6,650 bases of DNA from Armatimonadota bacterium (GCA_028275265.1 JAPWUZ010000149.1:1-6650); one strand, 5' to 3'. Shown: positions 1-6,559, numbered from the stretch's first letter. Program-made: numbers and translations. Notes: generated from the sequence alone by a model not told the origin.

Positions 1-38
1 ATGCCATAGAATCCGTTCATGCTCGGCGACAGCTATAA
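1..38 (+). CDS. Possible C-terminal end of an upstream gene (partial)
   Basis: Reading in the frame that starts at base 3, the sequence is open from the window edge and ends in TAA at 36-38, giving the tail AIESVHARRQL. The stop overlaps the ribosome-binding site of the next gene (AAGGAG at 37-42), an arrangement typical of translationally coupled operon genes. Eleven codons are too few to identify a family or to exclude chance, so this is only a candidate gene end. Confidence 0.25.
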   Translation, partial: AIESVHARRQL

Positions 39-49
39 GGAGACCGACG

Positions 50-382
50 ATGAGCGGCTGGGACATGGTTGCGATGGGATTTGGGGTGTTTCTCGGCGGC
101 ATCGGGTTGCTGGCGTTCGTGGTGCCAGTGCTGTGGATAGTCAGTCATTATTCGCACAAGGTCAAGATTGAGCGGATGAAGTTGCAGGCGCAAACGCAGG
201 GCACGGAGGCATTGCGAAAGGAGATAGAAGCCCTTCGCCAGCAGTTCCAACAGCTGCGCGAGACGAGCACGCAGTTTGTGCTGTCCTCCGACAATTCCCT
301 ATCCGCCCTGCGCGAGAAAATAGAACGGCTGGAAGAGCGACTGTCCACGCTGGAGCAACAGTCGCTGCAGCGAAGGCTTTAA
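50..382 (+). CDS. Small single-pass membrane protein with coiled coil (PspB-like architecture)
   Basis: This gene encodes 110 residues. The ATG at 50 is chosen because AAGGAG (37-42) lies 7 bases upstream. Residues about 8-33 form one hydrophobic segment rich in Gly, Val, Phe and Leu, ending in the aromatic-basic border 'WIVSHYSHKVK'. From about residue 50 the protein is charged and heptad-like (for example KEIEALRQQFQQLRE, then ALREKIERLEERLSTLEQ), which predicts a coiled coil in two blocks broken near 'SSDNS'. The helix-then-coiled-coil plan and the 'P.LW...HYS' stretch at the membrane border resemble the phage-shock protein PspB. However, PspB is shorter (about 75 residues) and no other psp gene is visible, so the resemblance may be convergent. 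The basic residues after the helix suggest the coiled coil is cytoplasmic. It may be the last gene of an operon entering from the left and converges on the minus-strand operon. Its cellular role is unknown. Confidence 0.8.
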   Translation: MSGWDMVAMGFGVFLGGIGLLAFVVPVLWIVSHYSHKVKIERMKLQAQTQGTEALRKEIEALRQQFQQLRETSTQFVLSSDNSLSALREKIERLEERLSTLEQQSLQRRL

Positions 383-384
383 GC

Positions 385-419
385 AAAAACCCCCTCTCCC
401 ACCCTGCGGGAGAGGGGGT
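385..419 (-). terminator. Rho-independent terminator of the minus-strand operon
   Basis: A perfect 12-bp stem (389-400 with 408-419, ACCCCCTCTCCC / GGGAGAGGGGGT) encloses a 7-base loop. Read on the minus strand it is followed by TTTT (plus-strand AAAA at 385-388), the expected U-tract. It lies 12 bases past the TAG of the last minus-strand gene. On the plus strand the stem is followed by 'AGAGATAAGG', with no T-run, so it is a good terminator for the minus-strand genes and only a possible weak one for the 50-382 gene. C-rich and G-rich hairpins of this style are often dispersed in intergenic DNA, so it may also be one copy of a repeat family. Confidence 0.85.
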
Positions 420-431
420 AGAGATAAGGGA

Positions 432-2504
432 CTATTCCTCCCCTAATAAGCCGAAGTTCTGCACCAGAATGCCGAAATCGAACAGCGTGACCTCCTCATC
501 GCCGTCGAAGTCTACCGCTTGGTTCCAGCCGTCATCCCCGCGCACTGCGCCGAACGCCTGAACGAGCAGGCCGAAGTCGAGCAGAGTGATTTCGTTATCA
601 TTGTCAGCGTCGGCGTTGATGACCCTCAGCATCACAGGTACGCTTCCACTACCGGCTGCGGGTACCGGCACGTTGCGAGCAAGTGCTCGCAGCCAGTGCG
701 AGAACTCATAGTGCTCGCCGAAGCGGTCCTGCACGTAGCTCTTCACGGCGATGTCGTAGAGGCCCGGCGTAATGCCGTTCAGCTTAAACGAACCCACCCC
801 GCCACCTGCATCCGCGGAGGTGTTGACGTTGAGCGCAATGCTCTTACGGAACAGCACGTTCTGGGTGCCGGGCTCGCGAAACTCCAGCGTCAAAGGAGGT
901 GCGACAACCCACTCGCCGTCGCCGCTGCCGTACTTATCGCTGCCGAAGAAGCCGTCCAGTAGAACCATACCGTCTATTTGTGGTGCTTCAGCAGGCTCGA
1001 TAATGTACAGCTTATCCCAGCGCACGTAGTAGAGCTTTCCACTGGGGCTGACGGCGACCGGTGCGCGTGCCCCCACCTGGAGCGCGTAGAAATCATACCA
1101 GTTGGGTCCCCAAATGCCCGTGTCCAGCTGCCACAGCACCTGCCCGGTCAGCACGTCTACCGCGATGACCTGTACGCTCTCGCTCCGCAAAGGGTCGTCA
1201 TTGTTGTGACGGGTCATGGCAATCCAGACGCCTCCCGGATGCATCCCGCTCGGGTCTGGCACCAGCTGCGCGAAGTGGTGCATTTCGCCCCAGTGGGATG
1301 GACCGGATAGCAGGATGCGGTGCGTGAGATTACCGCGCCCGTCGCTGGAGTAGATGCTCACTACCCCGCTGAAGTCGGAGGTGATGATGGACCTGCCGTC
1401 CGGTAACAGCGCAGCGGTATCACACCAACCGTGTCCACCCACCTCGTGGCGCAGCGGGTCGCCGGCACCATCCGCAGGTGGAATTGGGTCGAGCACCGAT
1501 TCGGTTTTGGCGTTCAGTCGCCCCTTGATGGCTCCTGTCGCCACGTCGTACACGGTGAAGGTATAGCCGTAGTCGCTCCACGAGACCTTGTACAGCTCGC
1601 GGTTCACCGGAGAGTAGATGAGGTGGTTGTGATTGGCCTTTTCGCCCACGGCGCGCCATTGGATGTTGCCCGTCGCGAGGTTAATCGCTATAACGGTCTC
1701 CTCCCCAGACACGTTCGAGGAGACGTTGAAGAAGATGCCGGGCACGCCGTTGAAAGCATCGGGCACGATGGTAAACGACTGGTTGGGCATGTTTACCACA
1801 TCGCCCGTTGGCACTCCATCGGGCAACTGATAATCTGCCATAAACGTAACCGTGCCCGTTGCGGCGTTGATCGCTAAACCGGTGATCACCGTGATGTCTT
1901 CCTCGCCGGTGCTCTTGGGCCACGGTTCGGAAGCGGCATACAGCGTGCCATCTGCCAGAGCCAGCGCGCACGACCAGTTACGGGGACCGTCTGGCAACGG
2001 CACGGTCCAGAGGGTTGCACCGGTATTTTTGTTCAGTGCGGCGATGACCGGACGCGAGCCGGGCCCGGCTTTGCCGAACTGGCATCCCACCGCGTACACC
2101 CGCTGTTGCCCGATAATCAAGCCTCCCCAGCCACGGAAGTGTCCGAACAGGTTATCGGACTTCCAGCGCAGGTTCCCGTTGGGGTCCAGCGAGTAGATAC
2201 TGACGCTTTCAGTGCCGTTCGGGTTGGGTTCGTTGTTACTCCCGCGCCAGTACAGGTTACCCTGCGAGTCGAACATAATCTGACTGTGGAACCCGTGTCG
2301 CGGAGGCTGAACTCCCAGCGGAAGCGGTATTTCCCGCAGTACTGCACCTCCTGAAGTAAACAGGTAGGGCGCAGAGGTCACGTTGGTACCGTACAGGTCG
2401 GCGTTCTTCAGCGCCCAGGGCCCGTCGGGCCAGTCTCCCTGCCCCCAGGCTGCTGCACCAACCATCAGTAGCAGTACCGCCAGTGATGCGAACCGAGCTT
2501 TCAT
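432..2504 (-). CDS. Exported PQQ-like beta-propeller protein with C-terminal dockerin-like domain (paralogue A)
   Basis: The 690-residue product starts at an ATG (2504-2502), 7 bases after AAGGAGG (2518-2512). Residues 1-21 are a Sec signal peptide: MKAR, a hydrophobic core, and a likely cleavage at AWG|QG. Residues about 25-505 contain repeated blade motifs of the PQQ/WD-like propeller type, with the pattern 'A-x-D/N-x-x-T-G-x-x-x-W'. Examples are near 153-166 (ALNKNTGATLW), 271-283 (AINLATGNIQW), 316-328 and 445-458 (AVDVLTGQVLW). Residues about 538-628 look like a beta-sandwich linker containing 'LEFREPGTQNVLFRK' and 'GLYDIAVK'. The last 60 residues hold two canonical calcium loops, D632-D643 (DADNDNEITLLD) and D665-D676 (DFDGDEEVTLFD), as in dockerin type I repeats. 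No enzyme active site is recognisable, and binding of PQQ itself is not implied. A plausible role is a secreted or cell-surface protein anchored through a calcium-dependent module. It is the last gene of the operon, 152 bases after paralogue B and just before the terminator. The function is inferred from architecture only. Confidence 0.88.
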   Translation of the reverse strand: MKARFASLAVLLLMVGAAAWGQGDWPDGPWALKNADLYGTNVTSAPYLFTSGGAVLREIPLPLGVQPPRHGFHSQIMFDSQGNLYWRGSNNEPNPNGTESVSIYSLDPNGNLRWKSDNLFGHFRGWGGLIIGQQRVYAVGCQFGKAGPGSRPVIAALNKNTGATLWTVPLPDGPRNWSCALALADGTLYAASEPWPKSTGEEDITVITGLAINAATGTVTFMADYQLPDGVPTGDVVNMPNQSFTIVPDAFNGVPGIFFNVSSNVSGEETVIAINLATGNIQWRAVGEKANHNHLIYSPVNRELYKVSWSDYGYTFTVYDVATGAIKGRLNAKTESVLDPIPPADGAGDPLRHEVGGHGWCDTAALLPDGRSIITSDFSGVVSIYSSDGRGNLTHRILLSGPSHWGEMHHFAQLVPDPSGMHPGGVWIAMTRHNNDDPLRSESVQVIAVDVLTGQVLWQLDTGIWGPNWYDFYALQVGARAPVAVSPSGKLYYVRWDKLYIIEPAEAPQIDGMVLLDGFFGSDKYGSGDGEWVVAPPLTLEFREPGTQNVLFRKSIALNVNTSADAGGGVGSFKLNGITPGLYDIAVKSYVQDRFGEHYEFSHWLRALARNVPVPAAGSGSVPVMLRVINADADNDNEITLLDFGLLVQAFGAVRGDDGWNQAVDFDGDEEVTLFDFGILVQNFGLLGEE

Positions 2505-2564
2505 TTCTCTCCCTCCTTTTCTCTCACATCGAGACCGTGCGCAGTGCCACTATGTCAACACGCC

Positions 2565-2596
2565 CTGCAGCGGGGCATACGGAGGCCGCGCTGCAG
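2565..2596. repeat. Intergenic inverted repeat CTGCAGCG / CGCTGCAG
   Basis: Arms at 2565-2572 and 2589-2596 are perfectly complementary over 8 bp with a 16-base spacer. It lies between the two propeller genes, within the leader of the downstream gene if transcription reads through. It has no T-run on either side. It could be a weak hairpin or a binding site, and it may be chance in G+C-rich DNA. Confidence 0.3.
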
Positions 2597-2610
2597 AGCG
2601 ACGTCACTGC

Positions 2611-2650
2611 CGGATTGCTTCTGGGCAGGAGGGCACACGCCCTCCTGCCC
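2611..2650 (-). repeat. Intergenic repeat copy 1 with 12-bp hairpin, 3' of paralogue B
   Basis: Six bases after the stop of the propeller gene that ends at 2657, a perfect 12-bp stem (2623-2634 with 2639-2650, GGGCAGGAGGGC) closes on a 4-base loop. Its minus-strand continuation is AGAAGCAATCC rather than a T-run, so it is a poor intrinsic terminator and more likely an mRNA 3'-end stabiliser, attenuator or repeat relic. The outer blocks GGGCAGGAGG and GAAGCAATCCG recur in the same order and nearly the same spacing at 4790-4753, just after the stop of an unrelated gene. The 'GAAGCAATCCG' block resembles a motif found in dispersed intergenic repeats of many bacteria, from memory only. Confidence 0.55.
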
Positions 2651-2656
2651 TGCCAC

Positions 2657-4672
2657 CTAATCCGCGCCGATCAAGCCGAAGTTCTGCACCAGGATGCCGA
2701 AATCGAACAGCGTGATCTCGTCATCGCCGTCGAAGTCTACCGCTTGGTTCCAGCCGTCATCCCCGCGCACTGCGCCGAACGCCTGAACGAGCAGGCCGAA
2801 GTCAAACAGCGTGACCTCGTTGTCGTCATCGGCGTCGCCTGCCAGCATGGTGAGTGAAACCGTGACGCTGCCCGTGCCGTTCGCGGGAACGACCACATCC
2901 GTCGCCAGCGCACGCAAGGTGCGCGTGAACTTGAACGTCCTGCCGCCGTCCCACGGGAAGAACTGGATGTACTCTTTGGCGGCAATGTCGTACGTCCCGG
3001 CAGGGATGTTATTCAGCTTGAAGGAGGCGATGCCTCCATCCAGCTGCGGTACCGACAGCGCTACCGTCTTGCGGAACAACACGTTTTGTGTCCCCGGCTG
3101 ACGGAACTCCAGCGTGAGCGGTATCGCTGCCGTGTACAGCCCGTCGCCACTACCAGTGTTCATCGGTCCCACATAGCCCGGTATCGCCACCAGCCCATCG
3201 ATCTGCGGTGCGGGAGCGGGCTTGAGAATGTGCAGGATGCCATCGGGCGTCATGTAATAGACATACCCACTGGGTCCCATCACGGCGCAGCCGCGCAGGT
3301 CTACATGGCTTCCTCTTTGCGTGTCGTACTGCCACAGCACCTCACCGGTGACGGCCCCGACAGCAATCACCATGGAGGTCTGACCGGTTTCCGAACGCTC
3401 GGAGCGCGTGGCGGTTATCCACACGGGCTGCAAGTTTTCCATCTGAGGCACTACCAGCTGCGCCACGTTGTGGAACTCGCCCCAGTGTGACGCCCCCTGT
3501 GTGAGGATGCGCCCGGTATAGGCGCCCGACTCGTCGCGGGTGTACAGTGCCACGATTCCGCCGAAGCCCGCCGTAATCACCGAGGTGCCGTCCGGCAACA
3601 GTGCAGAGGTATCGGCGTAGCCATGCCCGCCGATATTGCTCCACAACCATGAGCTGCTGGACTCCAGAGACTGCAACGGGTCAATCATAGACACGCCACT
3701 CCAGTTCGACTGATGCTTGATAGCACCTGTCACCGGGTCGAAGGTGGCGATGGTCTGTCCGTAGTCACTCCACGAGACCTTGATGAGCTCATTGGTGACC
3801 GGCGAGTAGATGATATGGCTGTGGAAAGCCTTGCCCGCTGAGGTTGCCCAGTAGTTCCCTGTGGCGAGATTGATACCGAACACCGTCGGGGCGGTCGGGT
3901 CGCTCGGAGAGCGGTCTACCGTGAAATACAAACCGTGCGCCCCTGCGCCGAAGGCGTTGGGGACGAGGGTCAGCGAAGTGTGGGGGGTAGCCGTCCAGCC
4001 ACCCTGAGAAACCGTCACATCGTATCGGCGGATAATATTTCCATTCGCCGCGTTAATGGCGTAAATGGTCACTGTGGGGATGTCTTCCTCGCCGGTAGAG
4101 CGCAGGTAGTCTCGTGTGGCAACGTACAGCACCCCGTTGTACAGGGTAGCCGCGTAGCCGGGCTGTCCTTCCGGCAGCACCGTTGTCCACAGCGTCGCGC
4201 CGGTATTCTTGTCCAGCGCAGCCACCACGGGTGGGCTACCTGCGCCCGTCTTTCCGTACTCCGCACCGATCCCGTACACCGCGTTCTGCCCGACAACGGG
4301 AGATGGGCCCGGCCAGTTGCCGAAAATGTTGTCGGACTTCCAGCGGAACACGCCATCTGCGGTGAACGAATAGATACGTACACTGTTGTTGGGAGCGTCT
4401 CCGCCGATGCTACCGCGGAAGTACAGGTTGCCCTCGGAGTCGAAGACAACCTGCGCCTCATAGTGTCCGCCCGGGCGGATCGCATAGGAGCTGATGTTGA
4501 CAGGGGTGTCTACCACTCCCCCGCTCGAGAACAGCCAGCCGACGCTGTACGAGTTGGTCGCGAACAGGTCGGCGTTTTTCACGCCCCAGGGAGAATCAAG
4601 GTTGTCTTGCGCACCGGTCGTCGCCCACAATACCAGTGGCAACGCCAGCAGCACGAGCCAGCGTGCTTTCAT
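2657..4672 (-). CDS. Exported PQQ-like beta-propeller protein with C-terminal dockerin-like domain (paralogue B)
   Basis: The start is placed at the ATG 4672-4670, giving 671 residues, because it begins a clean signal peptide (MKARWLVLLALPLVLWATTGA, likely cleaved before Q22). AAGGAGG (4689-4683) lies 10 bases upstream. A longer reading frame up to 4744 would add 24 residues ahead of the signal peptide and has no comparable start. Propeller blade motifs occur near 149-162 (AALDKNTGATLW), 202-213, 264-274 (GINLATGNYW) and 434-447 (VTGEVLW). A beta-sandwich-like region spans about 517-608 (LEFRQPGTQNVLFRK, GTYDIAAK). The C terminus carries calcium loops D613-D624 (DADDDNEVTLFD) and D646-D657 (DFDGDDEITLFD) of dockerin type. 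Paralogue A shares the same domain order and exact segments such as VSWSDYG, STGEEDI, SHWGE and GGHG, so the pair arose by duplication. The protein is likely exported and surface-associated. Its ligand, partner or enzymatic role cannot be told from the sequence. Confidence 0.88.
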   Translation of the reverse strand: MKARWLVLLALPLVLWATTGAQDNLDSPWGVKNADLFATNSYSVGWLFSSGGVVDTPVNISSYAIRPGGHYEAQVVFDSEGNLYFRGSIGGDAPNNSVRIYSFTADGVFRWKSDNIFGNWPGPSPVVGQNAVYGIGAEYGKTGAGSPPVVAALDKNTGATLWTTVLPEGQPGYAATLYNGVLYVATRDYLRSTGEEDIPTVTIYAINAANGNIIRRYDVTVSQGGWTATPHTSLTLVPNAFGAGAHGLYFTVDRSPSDPTAPTVFGINLATGNYWATSAGKAFHSHIIYSPVTNELIKVSWSDYGQTIATFDPVTGAIKHQSNWSGVSMIDPLQSLESSSSWLWSNIGGHGYADTSALLPDGTSVITAGFGGIVALYTRDESGAYTGRILTQGASHWGEFHNVAQLVVPQMENLQPVWITATRSERSETGQTSMVIAVGAVTGEVLWQYDTQRGSHVDLRGCAVMGPSGYVYYMTPDGILHILKPAPAPQIDGLVAIPGYVGPMNTGSGDGLYTAAIPLTLEFRQPGTQNVLFRKTVALSVPQLDGGIASFKLNNIPAGTYDIAAKEYIQFFPWDGGRTFKFTRTLRALATDVVVPANGTGSVTVSLTMLAGDADDDNEVTLFDFGLLVQAFGAVRGDDGWNQAVDFDGDDEITLFDFGILVQNFGLIGAD

Positions 4673-4695
4673 GTGTCCGAACCCTCCTTTGCTGA

Positions 4696-4708
4696 ATAGA
4701 CTATCTAT
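4696..4708. repeat. Short palindrome ATAGA-CTA-TCTAT in the leader of paralogue B
   Basis: The 5-bp arms at 4696-4700 and 4704-4708 are perfect complements around a 3-base centre. They lie about 7 bases upstream of the ribosome-binding site of the propeller gene starting at 4672. An A+T-rich palindrome in G+C-rich surroundings could be a protein-binding site, but it is short enough to be chance. Confidence 0.25.
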
Positions 4709-4752
4709 CCCAAACGGCTGGAGGGACGCCGGGCATCGCGCCACTAATCGTA

Positions 4753-4790
4753 CGGATTGCTTCGCGCTGCCGCAACGTCTCCTCCTGCCC
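4753..4790 (-). repeat. Intergenic repeat copy 2, 3' of prepilin gene 2
   Basis: Two bases after the TAG that ends at 4793, the minus strand reads GGGCAGGAGG and then, 17 bases on, GAAGCAATCCG. These are the same blocks, in the same order, as copy 1 at 2650-2611. The middle differs and the perfect hairpin of copy 1 is absent here. The genes upstream of the two copies are unrelated, so the element itself, not the gene, is what was duplicated or dispersed. Confidence 0.45.
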
Positions 4791-4792
4791 GA

Positions 4793-5638
4793 CTACCGAC
4801 AACGTGCGGCGGGTGCGTAGTCCCACTGCCAGAGGTTGCCCTTCGGTTGCCCGTTCACCACTTCCAGAGCGGCAAGGGTTTGCGAGGGGCGATACCACTT
4901 GGCGTGCCCATCCGCCATCACGTAGTTTGCACCGTCGTTATGCAGCAGCAGGCTCGACCACGCAGCGGTTTCCTGACTGTACTGCATTTCGGTCCACGCC
5001 CAGCACTCATCGGAAATCGCCCACCACCAGTGCATATCCGGCGCGGGCGTCGTGCCTGTAGGCAAACGCATCACCGTGCCGAAAGAGATAGACTCGGTGA
5101 CGGCGATGGCTTGCGCCGGTTGTGGAATAGCGGCGAGAGACCGCACCGTTCCGGGTCCATGAGTGCCGTTTGGATTAGCACCCAGCCAGCCGAGCACATA
5201 GGCGTTCCCCGAGTAACTGCGTGCGCCATACAGCGAGTAGCGTCGACGCAGCTCGTTTTGGTTGAGGCAGGCAAACCAGCCTCTCTGGCATCTCTTACGG
5301 TACTCTGCGAAGTTGGGCAGGTTCGCCGGACAGCCGAAAACGCCGAGGTTCTTGGTATACGGGTAAATCAGCTCTGCCCAGGTGGGAGCGATGTTCGGAG
5401 GGCTCAGGGGATACTCGTTTCCCGGCATACCCCACGACCAAGGCAGGGTCTCATCGTAGTCTTCGGCGTACATCATCAGCGCCAGACCGAGCTGCTTCAT
5501 GTGTGATAGACATGCCGCCTGGTTAGCCTTCTCCCGCGCGCGCTCAAATACGGGAAACAGTATCGCCGCGAGGATGATGATAATGGCTATCACCACAAGA
5601 AGCTCGATCAGCGTAAAAGCGCGTATCCGTCGTAACAT
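4793..5638 (-). CDS. Prepilin-like protein 2 (type IV pilin N-terminal motif, DUF1559-style H-X9-DG C terminus)
   Basis: The start is set at the ATG 5638-5636 (281 residues) because it places a short basic leader, MLRRIRA, directly before the prepilin peptidase site A7|F8-T-L-I-E12, and because AAGGAGG (5650-5644) lies 5 bases upstream. An upstream in-frame ATG at 5755 would add 39 residues that overlap the previous gene and disrupt the leader. Residues about 13-31 form the hydrophobic helix (VVIAIIIILAAILFPVF), followed by 'RAREKA' and 'YAEDYDETLP'. The H-X9-DG motif is H233 with D243-G244 (HNDGANYVMADG). Six cysteines (43, 103, 117, 124, 212, 280) allow disulfides after export. The residue before the cleavage site is Ala rather than the usual Gly. 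The family is known as prepilin-type proteins in Armatimonadota and Planctomycetota and is often present in many copies per genome. Whether it builds a pilus, a pseudopilus or another surface structure is unknown. The gene follows prepilin gene 1 by only 11 bases, with its ribosome-binding site touching that gene's stop codon, so the two are likely translationally coupled. Confidence 0.92.
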   Translation of the reverse strand: MLRRIRAFTLIELLVVIAIIIILAAILFPVFERAREKANQAACLSHMKQLGLALMMYAEDYDETLPWSWGMPGNEYPLSPPNIAPTWAELIYPYTKNLGVFGCPANLPNFAEYRKRCQRGWFACLNQNELRRRYSLYGARSYSGNAYVLGWLGANPNGTHGPGTVRSLAAIPQPAQAIAVTESISFGTVMRLPTGTTPAPDMHWWWAISDECWAWTEMQYSQETAAWSSLLLHNDGANYVMADGHAKWYRPSQTLAALEVVNGQPKGNLWQWDYAPAARCR

Positions 5639-5649
5639 GGCGCCCTCCT

Positions 5650-6360
5650 TTAGTTCGTGCCCGAATAGTAGTCGATGGGGTCCCAGCGCACTCCAGCAGG
5701 CGTGCTGTTCAGCGCGGATAGCGGCTGGGGCACCACTGCCTCCGCCTTGTACCATTTGGAATGTCCGTCCGCGAACGCGATGTTCACCCCATCCGAATGG
5801 CGCGCAGCAAAGCCAGCCTTATTGTTGATGGGCGTTGGTGAAATGTTCGCCCGCACAATGTAGCCGACAAAGCCCTGAGTGACATCGCCCGGCACACTGT
5901 CGGTTACTACCACCACCATCGCCGGTTGCACCACGCGGCTCAGCTGCACCACATAGTCCACCTCGTTGCGACTAGGGCTGAAAGGCGCCCATTCGCGGTT
6001 GTAACCGTAGGGCAGCCAGCCTCGCTCACTGTACGTTTCCACATACCTGCCCGTACCATCCGACGGGCATCGGAACAGACCGGTGTTCTTGATGTACGGC
6101 GCCACCATCGCGCTCCAGATGGGAGAGTCTGGAATAGTGCTTACCGCAGTCGGAGGCATGTACATGTCGTAGTCCTGGCTGTACATGCGGAAGGCTTTGG
6201 CAATCTGGTTGAGATTGGAGATGCACTGCGTTTGCCGCGCCTTATCGCGTGCTTTCGCAAACACAGGGAACAGTATCGCTGCCAGGATGGCGATAATCGC
6301 AATCACCACGAGTAGCTCGATGAGCGTGAACGCCCACCGCAGGCGTCTTCTCGCGTTCAC
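5650..6360 (-). CDS. Prepilin-like protein 1 (type IV pilin N-terminal motif, DUF1559-style H-X9-DG C terminus)
   Basis: The 236-residue protein starts with GTG (6360-6358), supported by AAGGAGG (6375-6369) 8 bases upstream. Its leader MNARRRLRWA is strongly basic and ends at the predicted prepilin peptidase site A10|F11-T-L-I-E15. Glu at +5 is present, while the usual Gly at -1 is Ala. A helix of about residues 16-34 (VVIAIIAILAAILFPVF) follows, then 'KARDKARQTQC' and 'YSQDYDMYMP'. The C-terminal H-X9-DG motif is H188 with D198-G199 (HSDGVNIAFADG), then HSKWY. Cys46 and Cys98 could form a disulfide. It is the first gene after the strong promoter at 6461-6489, which would give a leader of roughly 90 bases. 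The protein is expected to sit in the inner membrane before processing and then to join a type IV pilus-like or type II secretion-like fibre. No pilin assembly ATPase or peptidase gene is in the window, so the machinery must be encoded elsewhere. Confidence 0.92.
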   Translation of the reverse strand: MNARRRLRWAFTLIELLVVIAIIAILAAILFPVFAKARDKARQTQCISNLNQIAKAFRMYSQDYDMYMPPTAVSTIPDSPIWSAMVAPYIKNTGLFRCPSDGTGRYVETYSERGWLPYGYNREWAPFSPSRNEVDYVVQLSRVVQPAMVVVVTDSVPGDVTQGFVGYIVRANISPTPINNKAGFAARHSDGVNIAFADGHSKWYKAEAVVPQPLSALNSTPAGVRWDPIDYYSGTN

Positions 6361-6460
6361 CTTCGTGTCCTCCTTGCGTTATCGGTTACCCACACCGGTG
6401 CAACAGACACTGCCAACCAGCCCGTGTGTGAGTCCTGCGATATTCCTCACAACCAACGGT
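6361..6460 (-). other. Leader of the prepilin operon
   Basis: This is the predicted untranslated leader between the promoter and the GTG start of prepilin gene 1. It contains the ribosome-binding site AAGGAGG (6375-6369) and a short CACCGGTG palindrome (6393-6400 region). No riboswitch class, tRNA-like fold or convincing small open reading frame was recognised. Confidence 0.4.
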
Positions 6461-6499
6461 ATTATAACACCCTGAAAGATTCTGTGCAAGACTTTTTTT
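6461..6499 (-). promoter_or_regulatory. Strong sigma-70 promoter with UP-like A-tract for the prepilin operon
   Basis: On the minus strand the -35 box is TTGCAC (6489-6484) and the -10 box is TATAAT (6466-6461), separated by exactly 17 bases. TG one base before the -10 box makes it an extended -10 (TGTTATAAT). A run of seven A (6499-6493) lies just upstream of the -35 box, at about -39 to -45, where the proximal UP-element subsite contacts the RNA polymerase alpha subunit. The predicted transcript would start near 6454, leaving about 94 bases of leader before the GTG of the first prepilin gene. Confidence 0.85.
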
Positions 6500-6551
6500 A
6501 CCACCACATTCCCCGCAATTAATGAAACTGGTATTTTTGCGTGTGCTTCGT

Positions 6552-6559
6552 GGTATCCT
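6552..6559 (+). promoter_or_regulatory. Possible extended -10 element upstream of arsC
   Basis: TATCCT (6554-6559) preceded by TG one base upstream (TGGTATCCT, 6551-6559) fits an extended -10 element. No good -35 box is found 16-18 bases upstream. It would start transcription near 6566, about 26 bases before the TTG start. It lies within the left arm of the inverted repeat at 6553-6588. This is a weak prediction. Confidence 0.25.

Noticed and set aside
674..691. 18-bp near-palindrome TGCGAGCA-AG-TGCTCGCA inside propeller paralogue A
   Set aside because: It lies within codons for LRALAR in a conserved segment and has no T-run. Most likely a by-product of coding sequence.
2530..2558. Perfect -35-like TTGACA (2558-2553, minus strand) before propeller paralogue A
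   Set aside because: No acceptable -10 box exists 16-18 bases downstream, so a promoter is not supported.
3935..4699. Plus-strand open frame of 254 residues opposite propeller paralogue B
   Set aside because: It is rich in Arg, Gly and Val from the reverse complement of G+C-rich codons, has no recognisable domain, and overlaps a gene with clear signal peptide, blades and dockerin on the other strand.
4747..4775. Possible minus-strand promoter TTGCGG-17-TACGAT before propeller paralogue B
   Set aside because: Only 3 of 6 and 4 of 6 consensus matches, and it lies within the repeat element after prepilin gene 2. It cannot be told from chance.
4757..5506. Plus-strand open frame of 249 residues opposite prepilin gene 2
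   Set aside because: It is a shadow of a well-supported prepilin gene, with no domain signature or convincing ribosome-binding site.
5639..5755. Upstream extension of prepilin gene 2 by 39 residues
   Set aside because: It would overlap the 3' end of prepilin gene 1 and put a long tail before the basic leader. The ATG at 5638 has its own ribosome-binding site and ideal leader length.
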